A stretch of DNA of 64,000 nt from Macrotis lagotis. Its lineage: Eukaryota > Chordata > Mammalia > Peramelemorphia > Peramelidae. The DNA lies in the NCBI RefSeq assembly GCF_037893015.1, contig NC_133658.1, forward strand, positions 427,705,890 through 427,769,889, in the 5' to 3' direction. Numbering within the stretch: the first letter of the stretch is position 1; every line of letters starts with the position of its first letter. A program made the translations under genes and the position numbers. This document shows, piece after piece, positions 1 through 10,602 of the stretch. The notes beneath the pieces were generated by a model. That model was given only the letters and a program-made list of their open reading frames with translations. It ran no database searches and had not been told where the DNA came from.

Positions 1-184
1 TTGAAGCCCCTCAGTTATTTTCAATGGGCTTTAGCCCATCTACAGAGAAGATTTTACCACAGTGTTGGCTTCTGTACATGCTATAGTTTCTTGGAGCCAA
101 AGGTTTGATTTTTGATTGAATTGATAAAATCCTTAACCCTTCCAGGTGTGATAAAAAAAATTGGATTTTTAGTCAAATAAATGA
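1..184. other. Unannotated AT-rich DNA
   Basis: I see no gene, RNA or recognisable repeat here. Confidence 0.5.
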
Positions 185-275
185 GTCCCAATCTCACTCT
201 TGTTACTTACTGGTTGTGTGACCCTGGGCAGTCATTTCATTTTCCAGGTCTAAGTTTTCTCATCTCAAGAAATCA
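185..275 (+). repeat. MIR (THER-1) SINE fragment
   Basis: The MIR core wording is readable: a TTACTTACTGGTTGTGTGACC-type core, then CCTGGGCAGTCA, then a TTTTCTCATCTC end. It is diverged and truncated at both ends. Confidence 0.65.
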
Positions 276-284
276 ATAAAAAAA

Positions 285-415
285 AGTCATTGAAGATATA
301 TTAGATGTCAGACACTATGTTAGGTGTTGGGGATACAAGGACGAAAATGAAATAGTCCCTCTGCTCAAAGAACTCTTATTCTATCAGGAGAGACAGCATG
401 TGTTCTTCTAAGCAT
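285..415 (+). repeat. Old therian interspersed repeat, family not named
   Basis: The segment reads like the widespread old repeat with the phrases 'actatgttaggtgttgggga' and 'aactcttattctatcaggag', which also occurs near 7915, 20740, 39430 and 59430 in this window. I recognise the sequence type but not its database name. Confidence 0.45.
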
Positions 416-699
416 AAGGATAGTGCTGTACCAAAGGATCTTTAAGGTCCCTTCTACTCTGAGCCCCCATGATGCTATATTTCAATTTTTTTCTATTTAA
501 ATATTAAGGAAAATGTTATCAGTTAAAGTCATGCAACAGCAATTTCTCCCTTCATTGGGTCCCAAGCTCAAGATGTTACTGAAAAAAAATAGCTTTTTCC
601 TGCTGATCCACTAATTTTAAAAGAGAGACAAGTGTGAGCAAACAAAAGCTGTTACCTCGAAAACTGGGACCAAAAAATCTAGAAAATGCCAGATATGTT

Positions 700-830
700 T
701 GCTGCTAAATAAACTCATTTACTTATTATTTTAACCCATTCACTTTCAGAAAGTCGACCTGTTAAAAGCCTAGCTAATTAGATTCCATTTGCATATAATA
801 TTTGCTAGAGGAATATGGAAGAAAATTCAA
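700..830. promoter_or_regulatory. Possible conserved non-coding element
   Basis: Non-repetitive, AT-rich patch with a homeodomain core (CTAATTAGA, 773-781) close to an octamer in reverse (ATTTGCAT, 787-794). The motif pairing resembles developmental enhancers, but nothing shows activity; this is inference from motif density alone. Confidence 0.2.
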
Positions 831-914
831 TGCTTAATAAGCCTACATGGTGGTCCATCTTTATTCTAGGTCACATATTGAAGCCTGGGTCTATAAATTA
901 ATGCACCCTATAAT

Positions 915-1065
915 TTTGGTAAGGTACTTTAGAATCTTCTACATTCATATTCTCACATAATTCACACAATGACCCTAATAAGGTGTGACACATTATCTCC
1001 ATTTCACTAATGAAGAAGCTGAGACTCCAAGCTAGAAAGTGGTTGGGTCAGGATTTTAAATTTAT
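915..1065 (-). repeat. MIR SINE, antisense
   Basis: Antisense MIR order is visible: a TTCTCACATAATTCACACAA block, then CATTATCTCCATTTCACTAA, then TGAGACTCCAAG. Typical age-worn copy. Confidence 0.65.
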
Positions 1066-1157
1066 TTCCTTGTAGGAAGTATTTATATAAACATTTACAT
1101 AACTATTACATAAATCAAAACATATAATTAAACATTAAATAATAATACTATAAGTTA

Positions 1158-1181
1158 TACATATATATATATATATATAAA
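1158..1181. repeat. (AT)n microsatellite
   Basis: Short alternating A/T run in AT-rich surroundings. Confidence 0.8.
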
Positions 1182-1349
1182 TGTATAAAGGATATTAGAC
1201 AGAAGAAGATGAACTATTAGGAAGAGAAGGATCATTGGGGAGTTGGCATGGGAGCAGGTAGAGATCCTGAGAAGGAATCATGAAGGAGGAAAAGGATTAG
1301 GATCTGGAAGAGATCCAAAAGATTAAACAAAATTGCAAAACCTAGGGGT

Positions 1350-1560
1350 GGAAAGGAATATTTGAGATCATCCTGTCTGACCCTTTTATTTTGCAAAACA
1401 AAAAATGGAACAGTAGATAAAAGTGATTTGTTCTAAAGTCAAACAGTTTGCAAGGAACAGAACTGGGAATTCAACCAAGGTTTCTTGCCTCTAAATCCAG
1501 TATTCCACCACAAACTACCTTTTACTCCAATCCTCATCTTGCACAGACCCAAAAAGGAAG
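1350..1560 (-). repeat. MIR3-type SINE, antisense
   Basis: Begins with the L3-like antisense tail (GGAATATTTGAGATCATCC, CTGACCC) and continues into an antisense MIR-type body ending near the ATTCCACCACAAACTACC box. This order is diagnostic of MIR3. Confidence 0.6.
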
Positions 1561-2019
1561 ACCAGTGAATGATCCAAGATCACACAGTTAATGACCATGG
1601 GAACCTTGACCCTAAGTCTCCTCTCTCCAAGCTCATGCTTCTACTCCCTTAGAATTTTCATCAGAAAGAGTGGGGATATGTTTTTATTTCATAACCTCCT
1701 CCTTGGGGGATCATACAGGATAAATTTTAATCATTTACAATCTGCGGAATGCAGAAGAATCATCTGCCAGTTTAGGATTCCAGGCAGCAAATAGGCCGGA
1801 GAATGAGTTGATCAGCTTCTCATGATGGGAGAAAATTGCCACAACTCAAATCTGTCCACATCTCCTTTGCATGTTGAAGTTTAACCATCTTTGAAACCTA
1901 GTTTGTATGCCTTTTTCCTCCAAGAGGTCTTCCTTGATGTCTCCTCTTTATGAAGCCCTTCCCCTGTGGATCTCATAATGCATTTTTTTTTATTGCTCCT
2001 CTTTTAAGGCACTTAGAAT

Positions 2020-2255
2020 GCAGTATTAGGAAAAGGCATTGGACTTGGTGCCAGGAGACATGTGGGTTCTAATTCTGTGTCTGACATTTACTAGCTGTGT
2101 GACCCTAAAAAGCTTTAATCTCTGAGTCTCAATGTCCTCATCTGTAAAAGAGGGAAAATAATAACAATGATCTGAGGATTATTGTGAGGAATCAGTGAGA
2201 TAGAGACTGTCTTTTGTGAACTCTAAAGTCACATAAATGTTTGTTGTTGCTGCTA
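2020..2255 (+). repeat. MIR (THER-1) SINE, nearly full length
   Basis: Readable from the 5' box (GGAAAAGGCATTGGACTTGG) through the core (TTTACTAGCTGTGTGACC) to CTCATCTGTAAAAGAGGG and the AAATGTTTGTTG tail. One of the better preserved MIR copies in the window. Confidence 0.8.
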
Positions 2256-2261
2256 TCTCTA

Positions 2262-2490
2262 GACACAGTGTGGGATAATGGATAGCAAGTTGGTCTTAAA
2301 AGCAGGAAGACCAGGGTTCCCAACCCATCACTGACATATACTGACTGTGGCAGACTGACCAAATCATTTAAATCCCTCAGTCCTTCAGGTAATTTCCTAA
2401 AACTATATAATGGAGTTGATAAACTGCTTTAGTAGAAGGATTCCCTCATGAGGAATTTCTCATATCAATATAATCTCAGGTCTGAATCAA
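2262..2490 (+). repeat. Marsupial MIR-type SINE with distinctive 3' tail
   Basis: A tRNA-like head (GGATAATGGATAGCAAG) is followed by a MIR-like core and then a tail resembling 'actataagttgcagagaaggtgctg...gagtttcctca'. The same tail is seen in reverse at 41360 and forward at 44385 and 62735, so it is a recurrent family here. Confidence 0.6.
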
Positions 2491-3040
2491 ACAAAACAAA
2501 TCAAAAAACACTATTTGTAAAGGATGCCTAAAGTTACCTGTTGCAGTTTGATGTAATATATCTGGGACAGCTAACTGTCCATTGTATTTAAAGCTCCTGT
2601 GGCTATTAGTACCATTATCCAAACATGAATGAACCAAGATGGTGAGCCAAAGCTTTCTAATCTCAGGAAGGTTTGGTTTGGGGGCTACAACTCCCACTTG
2701 CAATGCCCTGTTGTGGTTTGTGCTCTATTCAGTAGGTGTCTTTTTGGGGTATGAACACTGAAGGGACAATTCGGGAATCTGCTCAAATGATCCTTGATGG
2801 CGTTAAGACTTCAAGTACTTCAATGTTTTGAATGCTGACTTAACACCAGGTAGACACAATGCTTGAGCTTGAAGGAGATAGACATTACCTACTCTTAAGG
2901 AATTTAGAAGAAGGATAAGATCCTCAAGATTCCATGAATGAATTTCCCTGCTAGAGTTTACATATTCCTCCCTTAAATATTCCTTCCTTCCTCTGAATCT
3001 TTATTCACTTTAGTTTTTAAGGTATAATCTACCTCCCTAC
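2491..3040. other. Unannotated intergenic DNA
   Basis: About 550 bases with short spurious ORFs only. I recognise neither a repeat family nor a gene. Confidence 0.5.
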
Positions 3041-3044
3041 TGTG

Positions 3045-4655
3045 TTTTTATAAATTAACTTTTATTTTCAGCTCTGAATTCTCTCCTTTCCTTCTTCTCT
3101 TCCCCCACCTATAGAGAAGGCAAGAAGAGAAAACTCATTACAAATATGTATGGTCAGACAAAACAAATTCCCACATTATTCATATCCAAGAAAATAAAAG
3201 AAATAAAAGAAAATATGCTTCAATTTTGTACTGAGTCCATCAGATCTCTGTCCATAGATGGATAGCATTTCTGTTTGGTCATTGTTTTGATTAAGAACAG
3301 CTAAGTAGTACAGTGGATAGTGTGGGGCCTGGAGTCAAAAAGACTCATCTTCTTCAGTTCAAATCTGGTCTCAGACCTTTACCAATGTGTAACCCTGGCA
3401 AGACACTTATCCTAGTTTGCCTCAGTTCCTCATCTGTATAAGGAGCTGGAGAAGAAAATGGCAAACCATTCCTGTACCTTTGCTAAGACAATCCCAAATG
3501 GAGTCACAAAGAATTGGAATTGAAATTGTCTATAAAACAGTATTATATTGAACAGTTACTAATTCTTTCACAATATTTTGCCAATATTGTTGTTTTATAA
3601 ATTGTTCTCTTGGCTCTCCTCACATCACTTTGTATCAGTTGAATCTAAGTCTTCCCAGCTTTTTCTTAAATCACCCCCTTCAATTTTTCTTATAGTACAA
3701 TAGAATTCCATCACATCATATATGACAACTTGTTCATTCATTCCAAAAATTGCTAGGTATTCTTTGCTCGATTTCTTGCCAAAAAAGAAATGTCACAAAT
3801 ATTTGTGTACTTGAGATTTTTTCCTCCTTTATTTTTTTATCTCTTTGAATCATAGCTCTAGTAAAAGAGCATGCATACTTTAACAACTTGGGGGCTTAAA
3901 TCCTAATTGCTTTCTAGAATAGTTACCAGTTCTATCAGCAGTGCACTAGTATACTTACTTTCCCGACTTCTTCTCTAGCATTTATCATTTTTGTAATCTT
4001 AGCCAATCTTATGGTGGTGCGATGACATCTCAGAGTTGTTTTAATTTGCATTTATTTGATTATAAATGCTTTAGAGTATTTTTTCATGTGACTATTAATA
4101 GTTTGTCTTTCTTCCTCTGAAAACTGCCTATCCAACTCCCATCAATTGGAGAATGGCTCTTATGTTTATAAATTTAACTAAGCTCTCTATATATTATCAG
4201 ACAAAATTGTTGCAAAGATTTTTTCTTCTAATATTAACTGCAGTGATGCTGTTTGTGCAAAAAATTTAAGTTTATATGATAAAAAGATCCATTTTTCCAC
4301 CTCTAAACTTCTCTGCCTCGTGTTTGGTCATGAGTTCTTCCCCATACTTATCTTACAAGTAATTTCTTCCAGGTTTCACTATTTTGCATACAGTGTCCAA
4401 CTTAATTTCTAAATCATATACACATTTAGAACTTCTCTTGCACATGATGTGAGATGTTGGTGAGATATCTAGTTTTGGTCAGACTATATTTCAGTTTTCC
4501 TAACAGTTTATGTCAAATAGTGAGAATTGTCCCAATAGTTGAGATAGTTGAGTTTATTAAACACTAGGTTACTATGTTCATTTGCTTTTGGAAATTGGGT
4601 ACTGCATTTAGCTCACTAATATTGCAACTTTATAATATAGTTTGAGATTTGTAAA
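3045..4655 (-). mobile_element. L1 LINE fragment, antisense (3' UTR and ORF2 C-terminal part)
   Basis: The segment runs backwards through a marsupial L1. It starts with the antisense 3' UTR (AATATGCTTCAATTTTGTAC, then the GGATAGCATTTCTGTTTGGTC box) and continues into the ORF2 C-terminal coding region read in reverse (CCAATCTTATGGTGGTGCG; TTTATAAATTTAACTAAGC). Near 4300 it reaches the part matching the ORF2 'cttgtttggtcat' region. It is 5' truncated, has many frame breaks and is old. A MAR1-type SINE at 3298-3537 interrupts it. Confidence 0.85.
3298..3537 (+). mobile_element. MAR1-type SINE (tRNA head, RTE-type tail)
   Basis: Order: TAAGTAGTACAGTGGATAG head, GACTCATC...TTCAAATCTGG core, CTGGAGAAGAAAATGGCAAA, then the tail CCCAAATGGAGTCACAAAGA. 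The tail resembles BovB/RTE LINE 3' ends, so RTE machinery is the likely mover. Inserted inside the L1 at 3045-4655. Confidence 0.8.
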
Positions 4656-4699
4656 ATTACTTTTTTTCTCCCTTCCCTCTACCACCCCATTAAATAGAA

Positions 4700-5540
4700 A
4701 CAAACACCAAGTTCAGGCTCTCATAACTACTTATTAGACTAGTGTCACTGCCTCCTAGCTTCTCTCCTAACCTCCAATCTCTCTCCTTTGCAAAGATGCT
4801 CAAGAAACCTTCTTAAGGTACAACTGAGATTATTTCACTCCTCTCTATTAAAATTTTTCAGTAACTCCACATTGCCAATGTAATAAAATACAAATTTCTT
4901 CTCTTATATTTGAGACCTCATACAATCTGGCTCCCACCTGTCTTTTCAACATGAATTCCCATCTTTCTATATTCTAGTTGAACCAAATTACTACATTTCT
5001 TTCTATTCTCTGAGACTGCTATACATTTTTTGTAGATCATTCCCAATGCCTGGAGCAGGCTTCCTCCTAAAGTGGAAATAACATTGGAGCCATAAGAGAC
5101 CTGGCTTCCATTTCTGTGTCTGATGCTTACAAACTATGTAACCCTGGGCTCATCTATCAATCTCTCTGTGCCTCAGTTTCCTTATCTGCAAAATAGAGAT
5201 AATGGAAATTAGAGTGTGGCTACCTTATAGGATTGTGGTGGTAATCAAATGGGATTATACATGAAAAAATACTTTATAAATTTCAAATTTCTTGTTATTG
5301 TTAATGATAGCATTGTCTTCCATTATGACCCTATTCAGAAAGCCTTCCTGGACTCCTTCCCAGTCTCACATCTCTATTTTGCCTCTCCTGCACACTTAGC
5401 ACAATTCAACTTGCATTATATTTATTTATTTATTGTCTTATCTTCATAGTAGATTGCAAGATCCTTGAGAATAAGAATGTCCTTTAAAAAATCTTTGCAT
5501 TCTCATGCCATGTTACAGTGCTATAATTAGAAAGCATCTA
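4700..5540 (+). mobile_element. L2 LINE 3' part, split by a MIR
   Basis: Left part: the L2 ORF2 end is readable (GAGATTATTTCACTCCTC, CACATTGCCAATG, CATACAATCTGGCTCCCACC). A MIR occupies 5072-5310. The L2 then resumes with AGAAAGCCTTCCTGGACTCC and its 3' tail near 5445 (TAGATTGCAAGATCCTTGAG). Old, many changes. Confidence 0.8.
5072..5310 (+). repeat. MIR SINE nested in L2
   Basis: Full order visible: ATTGGAGCCATAAGAGACCT, GTAACCCTGGGC, GTGCCTCAGTTTCCTTATCT, then the ATAGGATTGTGGTGGTAATC end. It splits the L2 around it, so it inserted later. Confidence 0.75.
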
Positions 5541-5659
5541 AATGTTCATCAAATTTAGATAGCAATAAACAACCCTGGGCAAATTAGTTGTGGAGGGGGG
5601 TGGTTTTGTTTGTTGTTACGATTGTTTTTGTTTTTCATCTCCCTGTTCATCAGTTATCC

Positions 5660-5800
5660 ACAAAGTTGCTAGGTGACTCCAGTTAAGTCACCTGATTCTG
5701 GTCTTTAGTTTTCTCTCCTGTAAAAATGGAAATAATAAAATTTGCATTATGGATTGTTATAATGAAAATGCTTTATAAACTTTCAAACACCAGAGCTCCT
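5660..5800 (+). repeat. MIR SINE fragment
   Basis: Worn core (AGTTAAGTCACCTGATTCTG), CTCCTGTAAAAATGGAAATA, and an AAATGCTTTATAAACTTTCA end. Confidence 0.5.
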
Positions 5801-5814
5801 TTTTAAATTTTTAA

Positions 5815-6805
5815 CAGTAGAAAAGAGTTGCCAGGATAAAGTCAATTAGTTTCTGGTTAATAGATAGCCTCTCTGAATCTTCTAGAGCAGAAGATAGTGT
5901 CTCATGCCCTTCTTGTGAGAGTGTGACTTACATCTGCCATACAAACTGAGGAGGACTTGGTTTCAAGCAAGCACTTCATTTGTGATGGCTAGATCAAATT
6001 GAATCTCTATTGCATATAGTAGTGTTCAGTACCTGGGGGAAATTTGCTGAATGCCGCTGACTGACTAGCAGGGAATCTTATACTTCTCTTGCTGGGAAGA
6101 GAGTTACAAATAACTTGCTCTTGCCAAAAATATTTGAATTTGTTTATGGCTTTTTTCATACTAAGAATCCTAGAATCCAATTTGTTTTCAGACAAGTCAT
6201 AGTCAAAGAATGCTGAGGGTAAGGAAAAGAAAAAAAAATGTTTCATCATACAACAACAACCACTTGTTAAATAAATGCTTGTCGTGTACAGAACAAACCA
6301 ACTACCAAAGTCTTCCTCTATATGTGGCTATATTTTGTGTACATATATGTGCACGCACATGCACATACATATATACTTGAAGATTAGCCCAACCAAGAAC
6401 AAAACAGAAAGTCTTATAGTTCATTATCAGTAGATTTTCCATTCAGCAACTGATTCTTGGTCCATGGAAACCTATGAACCCCATCACATTCTTAGTCTTA
6501 CACAGATCCATCCTGGTCATGTAAGAATAGTGGCAAAGTGGGAGTAAAGGAGGCAAAGGAAGCTAAAAAGAATCACAATTTATTTTTGTCTAGCTATAAA
6601 TACTATCTATCTTATTGATTAGCACTCAATCTAAATCTGAGATCTGGATCCAAGGATCAATGAGGGAATACTCAACTAGAAGAATTGACCTATTGTTTCT
6701 ATAGCCAAAATGTAAAAGAAAGTTAAAGTTAAATAGAATGTTTCATAGGTTCTCCTTGGAGAGAAAAAGAATTGATTGAGTCGCTTTTTCAAATGGATAG
6801 TTACA
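5815..6805. other. Unannotated intergenic DNA
   Basis: Roughly 1 kb with no repeat family I can name and no convincing gene. A short alternating purine/pyrimidine (CA/TA) patch lies at about 6338-6376. The ORF at 6007-6249 (-) has no family features and a weak context. Confidence 0.5.
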
Positions 6806-6809
6806 TTGT

Positions 6810-6942
6810 CCTTAAAGTCAAAAAGACTAAGATTTAAATATCACATCAGTTATTTTATGGCTTAGGGAGCATGGGTAGGACCTCTCAGAGCTTCAGTTTC
6901 TTAATTGGAAAAGTAGCAATACTTTCATTACCTATCTCATAG
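6810..6942 (+). repeat. MIR SINE fragment
   Basis: Core and 3' half readable (CTCAGAGCTTCAGTTTCTTA; CATTACCTATCTCATAGA). Confidence 0.5.
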
Positions 6943-7195
6943 ACAAGTAGGTGGTGCAAGGGATAAAACACTGGGCATGGAGTCAAGAAGAGCTGAGTTC
7001 AATCAAGCCTCAGACACTTAATGGATATGCAGTCCTAAGTAGCTTATTTAACTTTCAGTTAAACATAACTTTTCAGTTTCCTCAAATGTAAATTAAAAAT
7101 AATATAGCATCTACCTTATAGGGCTTTTGTAAGGATCAAATGAGATAATATGCCTTGCATATAGCAGCCACTATATAAATGCTTATTTCCTTCCT
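6943..7195 (+). repeat. MIR/tRNA-headed SINE
   Basis: Head AGGTGGTGCAAGGGATAAAA, core GAGTTCAATCAAGCCTCAGA, then a MIR-like 3' half (ACCTTATAGGGCTTTTGTAA; GAGATAATATGCCTTGCATA). Abuts the MIR fragment on its left. Confidence 0.65.
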
Positions 7196-7227
7196 TTCTC
7201 AGAAGACAATTATGCGGGAAACATTTG

Positions 7228-7305
7228 ATTAACTTTAAAGGGCTATATAAATGTGATTTATTATCATTATAATTATTGTCATTATTATTATTACTATTAA
7301 TAATA
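7228..7305 (+). repeat. MIR 3' tail remnant
   Basis: AAAGGGCTATATAAATGTGA followed by an ATT-rich run is the usual worn MIR end. Confidence 0.5.
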
Positions 7306-7914
7306 ATCTTATACTCAAAAACAATGAAAAACACCATTTCAAAAACAGTCTCCTTACCTTAAAAATGCTAATGATGACCATAAGAGAAAAAAACAAAAAG
7401 ACCTGAAAATCATGGAAGTTTATTTGCTTATGCATCAAATTCTTTTGGTGGAGAATGAAGTAAATTTTTAATTTACTTTTTTAAACTCCATGAGTAATTT
7501 AAATATTCTCCAAAGCAATACATATATATATATATATATATATACATATATATACACACTCAACAATACACAGTGATTTCAATAGAATATGATAAATTAT
7601 TGAAAAAGATAATTAAGAATTGAGAAATGAAAGAGGTCGAGTGTTTGAAGTTATTCAGAAGTTTCAAGACTATGTACCATGAATCATTTCTTTTAAGAAG
7701 AAAGTAAGGAGGTCCAGAGAATGAGAAGCACTAAATAATATTTTGCCTCCTCCAAGTGATTATAACAATAATAACATTGGTTACAATTGCCTGAAATAGA
7801 TCTTTCCCATTCCCCTATTCAATAATTAGCAGTAATCAAACTTTTCTGTCTTTTAGAAGTTCTTCACAATTTAGCCTCAATTTATCATTCCAAACTTGCC
7901 GTACATTACCTAAT
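7306..7914. other. Unannotated DNA with an (AT)n tract
   Basis: AT-rich, no gene seen. An alternating AT/ATAC microsatellite sits at about 7519-7558. Confidence 0.5.
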
Positions 7915-8590
7915 CACCAAACATTTAAGTACCTGCTGCATGTGAGATCTTGTATAAGGCTCAGAATGAAATTATCTCTACTCTCAGGATGTAAACTTAC
8001 ATTCAATTGGAGATGACAACAAGTATACACATAAGCTTATAGAAAATAAAAATGTTCAGAATAAATACAAAGTATTTAAATATAAATGAGGGCACCATCA
8101 TATTACTATTGTTCATCCTTTGTTTTCACAGAAGACCAGTGGCATGAAGAAGTGGCATTTGACTTGTGCATAAATTGGATTCTCTAATTTTCCTTTGACT
8201 CAGTTTCCTCATCTGTAAAATGAGTTGGAGATGAAAATGACACACTACTCCAGGATTTTTGTCAAGAAAATCCAAAATGGGATCAAAAAGCAATGGACAT
8301 GACTAAATGACTTTTGGCATTGAAGATCAAGGAAAATCCTTTCACATCAACAATCAAAAGAATCAGGAAAAGTTTCATGTAGAAGATAATGCTTGAGAAG
8401 TGTCTTGAGGAATAGAGAAATTCTGCAAAACATAGATAAAGTGTGAATTCATTGCAGAAACAGCATGCATTCCAGGTAGCCATTGCAAAAATTCAGGGGT
8501 TTGAGGAAAGAAAGAAAAAGAGGTTTGGAATAGTTACTGTGAAGAGTGAGATAGGGAATCAATTATAGATTAAAGGTAGCACTGCTTGCT
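7915..8590 (+). repeat. Old therian interspersed repeat (unnamed), split by an RTE-tailed SINE
   Basis: 7915-8090 carries the 'tacctgctgcatgtgag ... aacttacattcaattgg' block. 8315-8590 carries the downstream block of the same repeat type (AGGAAAAGTTTCATGTAGAAG; AGCATGCATTCCAGGTAGCC). The middle, 8108-8312, is a younger SINE insertion. I know the sequence type from other mammals but cannot give its name with confidence. Confidence 0.5.
8108..8312 (+). mobile_element. RTE-tailed SINE pieces
   Basis: Contains the RTE-tail phrase (TTGTTCATCCTTTGTTTTCA; AGAAGACCAGTGGCATGAAG) joined to a MAR1-type 3' half (GTAAAATGAGTTGGAGATGA; CCAAAATGGGATCAAAAAGC). Could be one composite or two adjacent insertions. 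Confidence 0.55.
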
Positions 8591-8595
8591 GCAGC

Positions 8596-8837
8596 AACTG
8601 TGAAATAATCCAATCATTTTGAAGAGCAAATTGGAATTATGTCCAGAGTGTGTGTGTGTGTGTGTGTGTATGTGTGTGTGTGTGTGTGTGTGTGGATAGA
8701 GAACTTATATACATGTACATATATATCATTTCTCTTTATGGTGGCCAAGAACAGGAAATTGTGGAGATGTCATTTAATTGGGGAATGACTAAACAATGAT
8801 GCTTATGGAATACTTTTATGCTATAGGAAATGATAAG
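8596..8837 (+). mobile_element. L1 LINE fragment (ORF2 end), left piece
   Basis: Reads as the last part of marsupial L1 ORF2: CCAATCATTTTGAAGAGCAA, ATGGTGGCCAAGAACAGGAA, ATTTAATTGGGGAATGACTA and TATGCTATAGGAAATGATAA. A (TG)n expansion at 8650-8694 interrupts it. The same L1 resumes at 9961, beyond an unrelated 1.1 kb insert. Confidence 0.8.
8650..8694. repeat. (TG)n microsatellite
   Basis: About 45 bases of TG repeat with one TA interruption, grown inside L1 sequence. Confidence 0.95.
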
Positions 8838-9960
8838 TTTGGAATACAATGGACAAAACTGAAATGATGGCACATCCTATGTAACTGCTTTCAGACAAGA
8901 AAGTGGAGATGGCATTTCTACCACCTATCAAGAAAGAGAATGCGTGTTTTCTCACTTTTACTGTAATTCAGATGGGCAGTGTCTATGACCAGTGTGGGGA
9001 ATAAAGTGGGGGTAAACTCTGCCATCGTTACATCACTTCTTGCCTTATTCCCTCATCTGTATGACTTGGTTCCAAAGATCAATGATTTCATCTTACCTTT
9101 TAGGGGTGGAAGTCTGTTCCAAGGGTATTTGAGGGCATGTCTCTGGAAACCACCCTAACAAAAGAGAAAGCCATGAAGTCAGCATTCATGTTGGTGTACT
9201 ACATGGTTCAAAAGCCAAGTTATAATCCAATTATGCAAGTCACAAAAAGGTTTAATGCTCTCTAATCCACTATTCTTCCCAGGAACCCAGTACTGAATAT
9301 AGAATTTGATTCAATTCTTGATTTCCAGGGAGTAGCAAATTGGTTGACCAGAATGAGATTAGATATCCCTGTAATCAAAACACTATTCAGTTTAGAGAAC
9401 CACAAATTGCTTGAACCAACAAGCAATGCATTCCTGGATCAGTTAAAATGGCTATCAACCTATTCAAAAATGACTCCATGTCTAATAATGTAGTCCTTTC
9501 TAGAAGAAGGTTTATCCAAAGCATCCAAATTCCCTAGAATTAGGTGTGATGTTGAGAAATTTCTTGAAATAAAACTTAAACAAAATCATGGGGACAACTT
9601 ACTGTACATTGAAATGAAGGGCACGAATTTGTGCCACCTAATTTATATCCAAATCTATATAAGGGTTCAAGGATCATAAAGAGGAATGTAAACCAGACCT
9701 TCAAGGACTACCAATCTACAAAGGAATCACTGTTCAGTATTCTCAATGGTGATAATAGTTTCCAAGTCCCCACTAAAGAGAAAGATGTTGATATGAAGGT
9801 CAGTCTTGCTCTCCAGGAGGCATTTGGTGCTTCTGAAGAAGATATCAAGCTCAGTGCTTCCCAGTAAACCACTATTGCAAAGGAGACACTATCCAAGTTT
9901 CCGTCTGGAAGAGAGGGATTATCTACTTCACAATATTTTGCAAAAAAAAAAAAAAAAAAA
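8838..9960 (+). pseudogene. Processed retrocopy of an unidentified host transcript
   Basis: A non-repetitive 1.1 kb block sits exactly between two halves of one L1 and ends in about 20 adenines (9941-9960), as expected for L1-mediated retroposition of an mRNA. Conceptual reading gives long protein-like stretches in shifting frames: at about 9005-9100 AVSMTSVGNKVGVNSAIV and FPHLYDLVPKINDFILPF; at about 9140-9255 LTKEKAMKSAFMLVYYMVQ; at 9330-9395 VANWLTRMRLDIPVIKTLF; and at 9631-9867 a 78-residue open frame ending LQEAFGASEEDIKLSASQ. Frameshifts and at least one in-frame stop (near 9260) show it is not coding now. I cannot name the parent gene. The left boundary is approximate and I did not find a clean target-site duplication. 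An alternative is an unrecognised LINE 3' UTR, but the protein-like content argues against that. Confidence 0.6.
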
Positions 9961-10075
9961 AGATGAACTCAATGATCTTAGAAAAACATGAACTAATACA
10001 AAATAATGAAGAGCAGAACCTAGAGAACAATTATATATACAGTAATAGCAATATTGCTTTAAGAATGACTTTGAG

Positions 10076-10216
10076 GAGCATCTAGGTGGTACAGTGGATA
10101 GAGAACCGACCCTGGAGTCAGCAGTACCTGACTTCAAATCTGGCCTCAGATACTTAATAATTACCTAGCTGTGTGGCCTTGGGCAAGCTACTTAATCCCA
10201 TTGCCTTGCAAAAAAA
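10076..10216 (+). mobile_element. WSINE1-type SINE, copy A of a tandem pair
   Basis: Head GCATCTAGGTGGTACAGTGG, core CTTCAAATCTGGCCTCAGA, then TTAATAATTACCTAGCTGTG and a short A tail. It is flanked by a 15-base target duplication AAGAATGACTTTGAG (10061-10075 and 10217-10231). Confidence 0.9.
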
Positions 10217-10231
10217 AAGAATGACTTTGAG

Positions 10232-10387
10232 GGGCAGCTAGATGGCATAGTGAATACAGCGCTGGCCCGGGGGTCAGGAAGACCTGAGTTCAAATGCGGA
10301 CTTAGACACATACTAATTACCTAGCTGTGTGACCTTGGACAAGTCACTTAATCCCATTGCCTTAAAAAAAGAAAAAATACAAAAAGA
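10232..10387 (+). mobile_element. WSINE1-type SINE, copy B of a tandem pair
   Basis: Starts GGGCAGCTAGATGGCATAG and ends in A-rich sequence. It shares the left duplication with copy A (10217-10231) and has the third copy of AAGAATGACTTTGAG at 10388-10402. It therefore inserted into a target already duplicated by copy A, or the pair arose by recombination. Confidence 0.9.
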
Positions 10388-10534
10388 AAGAATGACTTTG
10401 AGTGAAGAAGTATTTTAACTATAAATACCCAAATTAACTTTAAAGGACCTATGAGGAAAGATGTTCTCTACATCCAAAGAACTGAAATGTCTAGTACGGT
10501 GTGTGTGAGAGGAGCAGACATACAAATATATGGA

Positions 10535-10602
10535 ATGATATAGATATAGATATAGATATAGATATAGATATAGATATAGATATAGATATAGATATAGATA
10601 TA
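10535..10602. repeat. (GATATA)n microsatellite
   Basis: Hexamer repeated about eleven times within L1 3' UTR sequence. Confidence 0.95.

Noticed and set aside
10076-10216. Functional tRNA genes in the SINE heads
   Set aside because: The heads keep promoter-box-like wording only; no tRNA cloverleaf or intact anticodon arm can be drawn.
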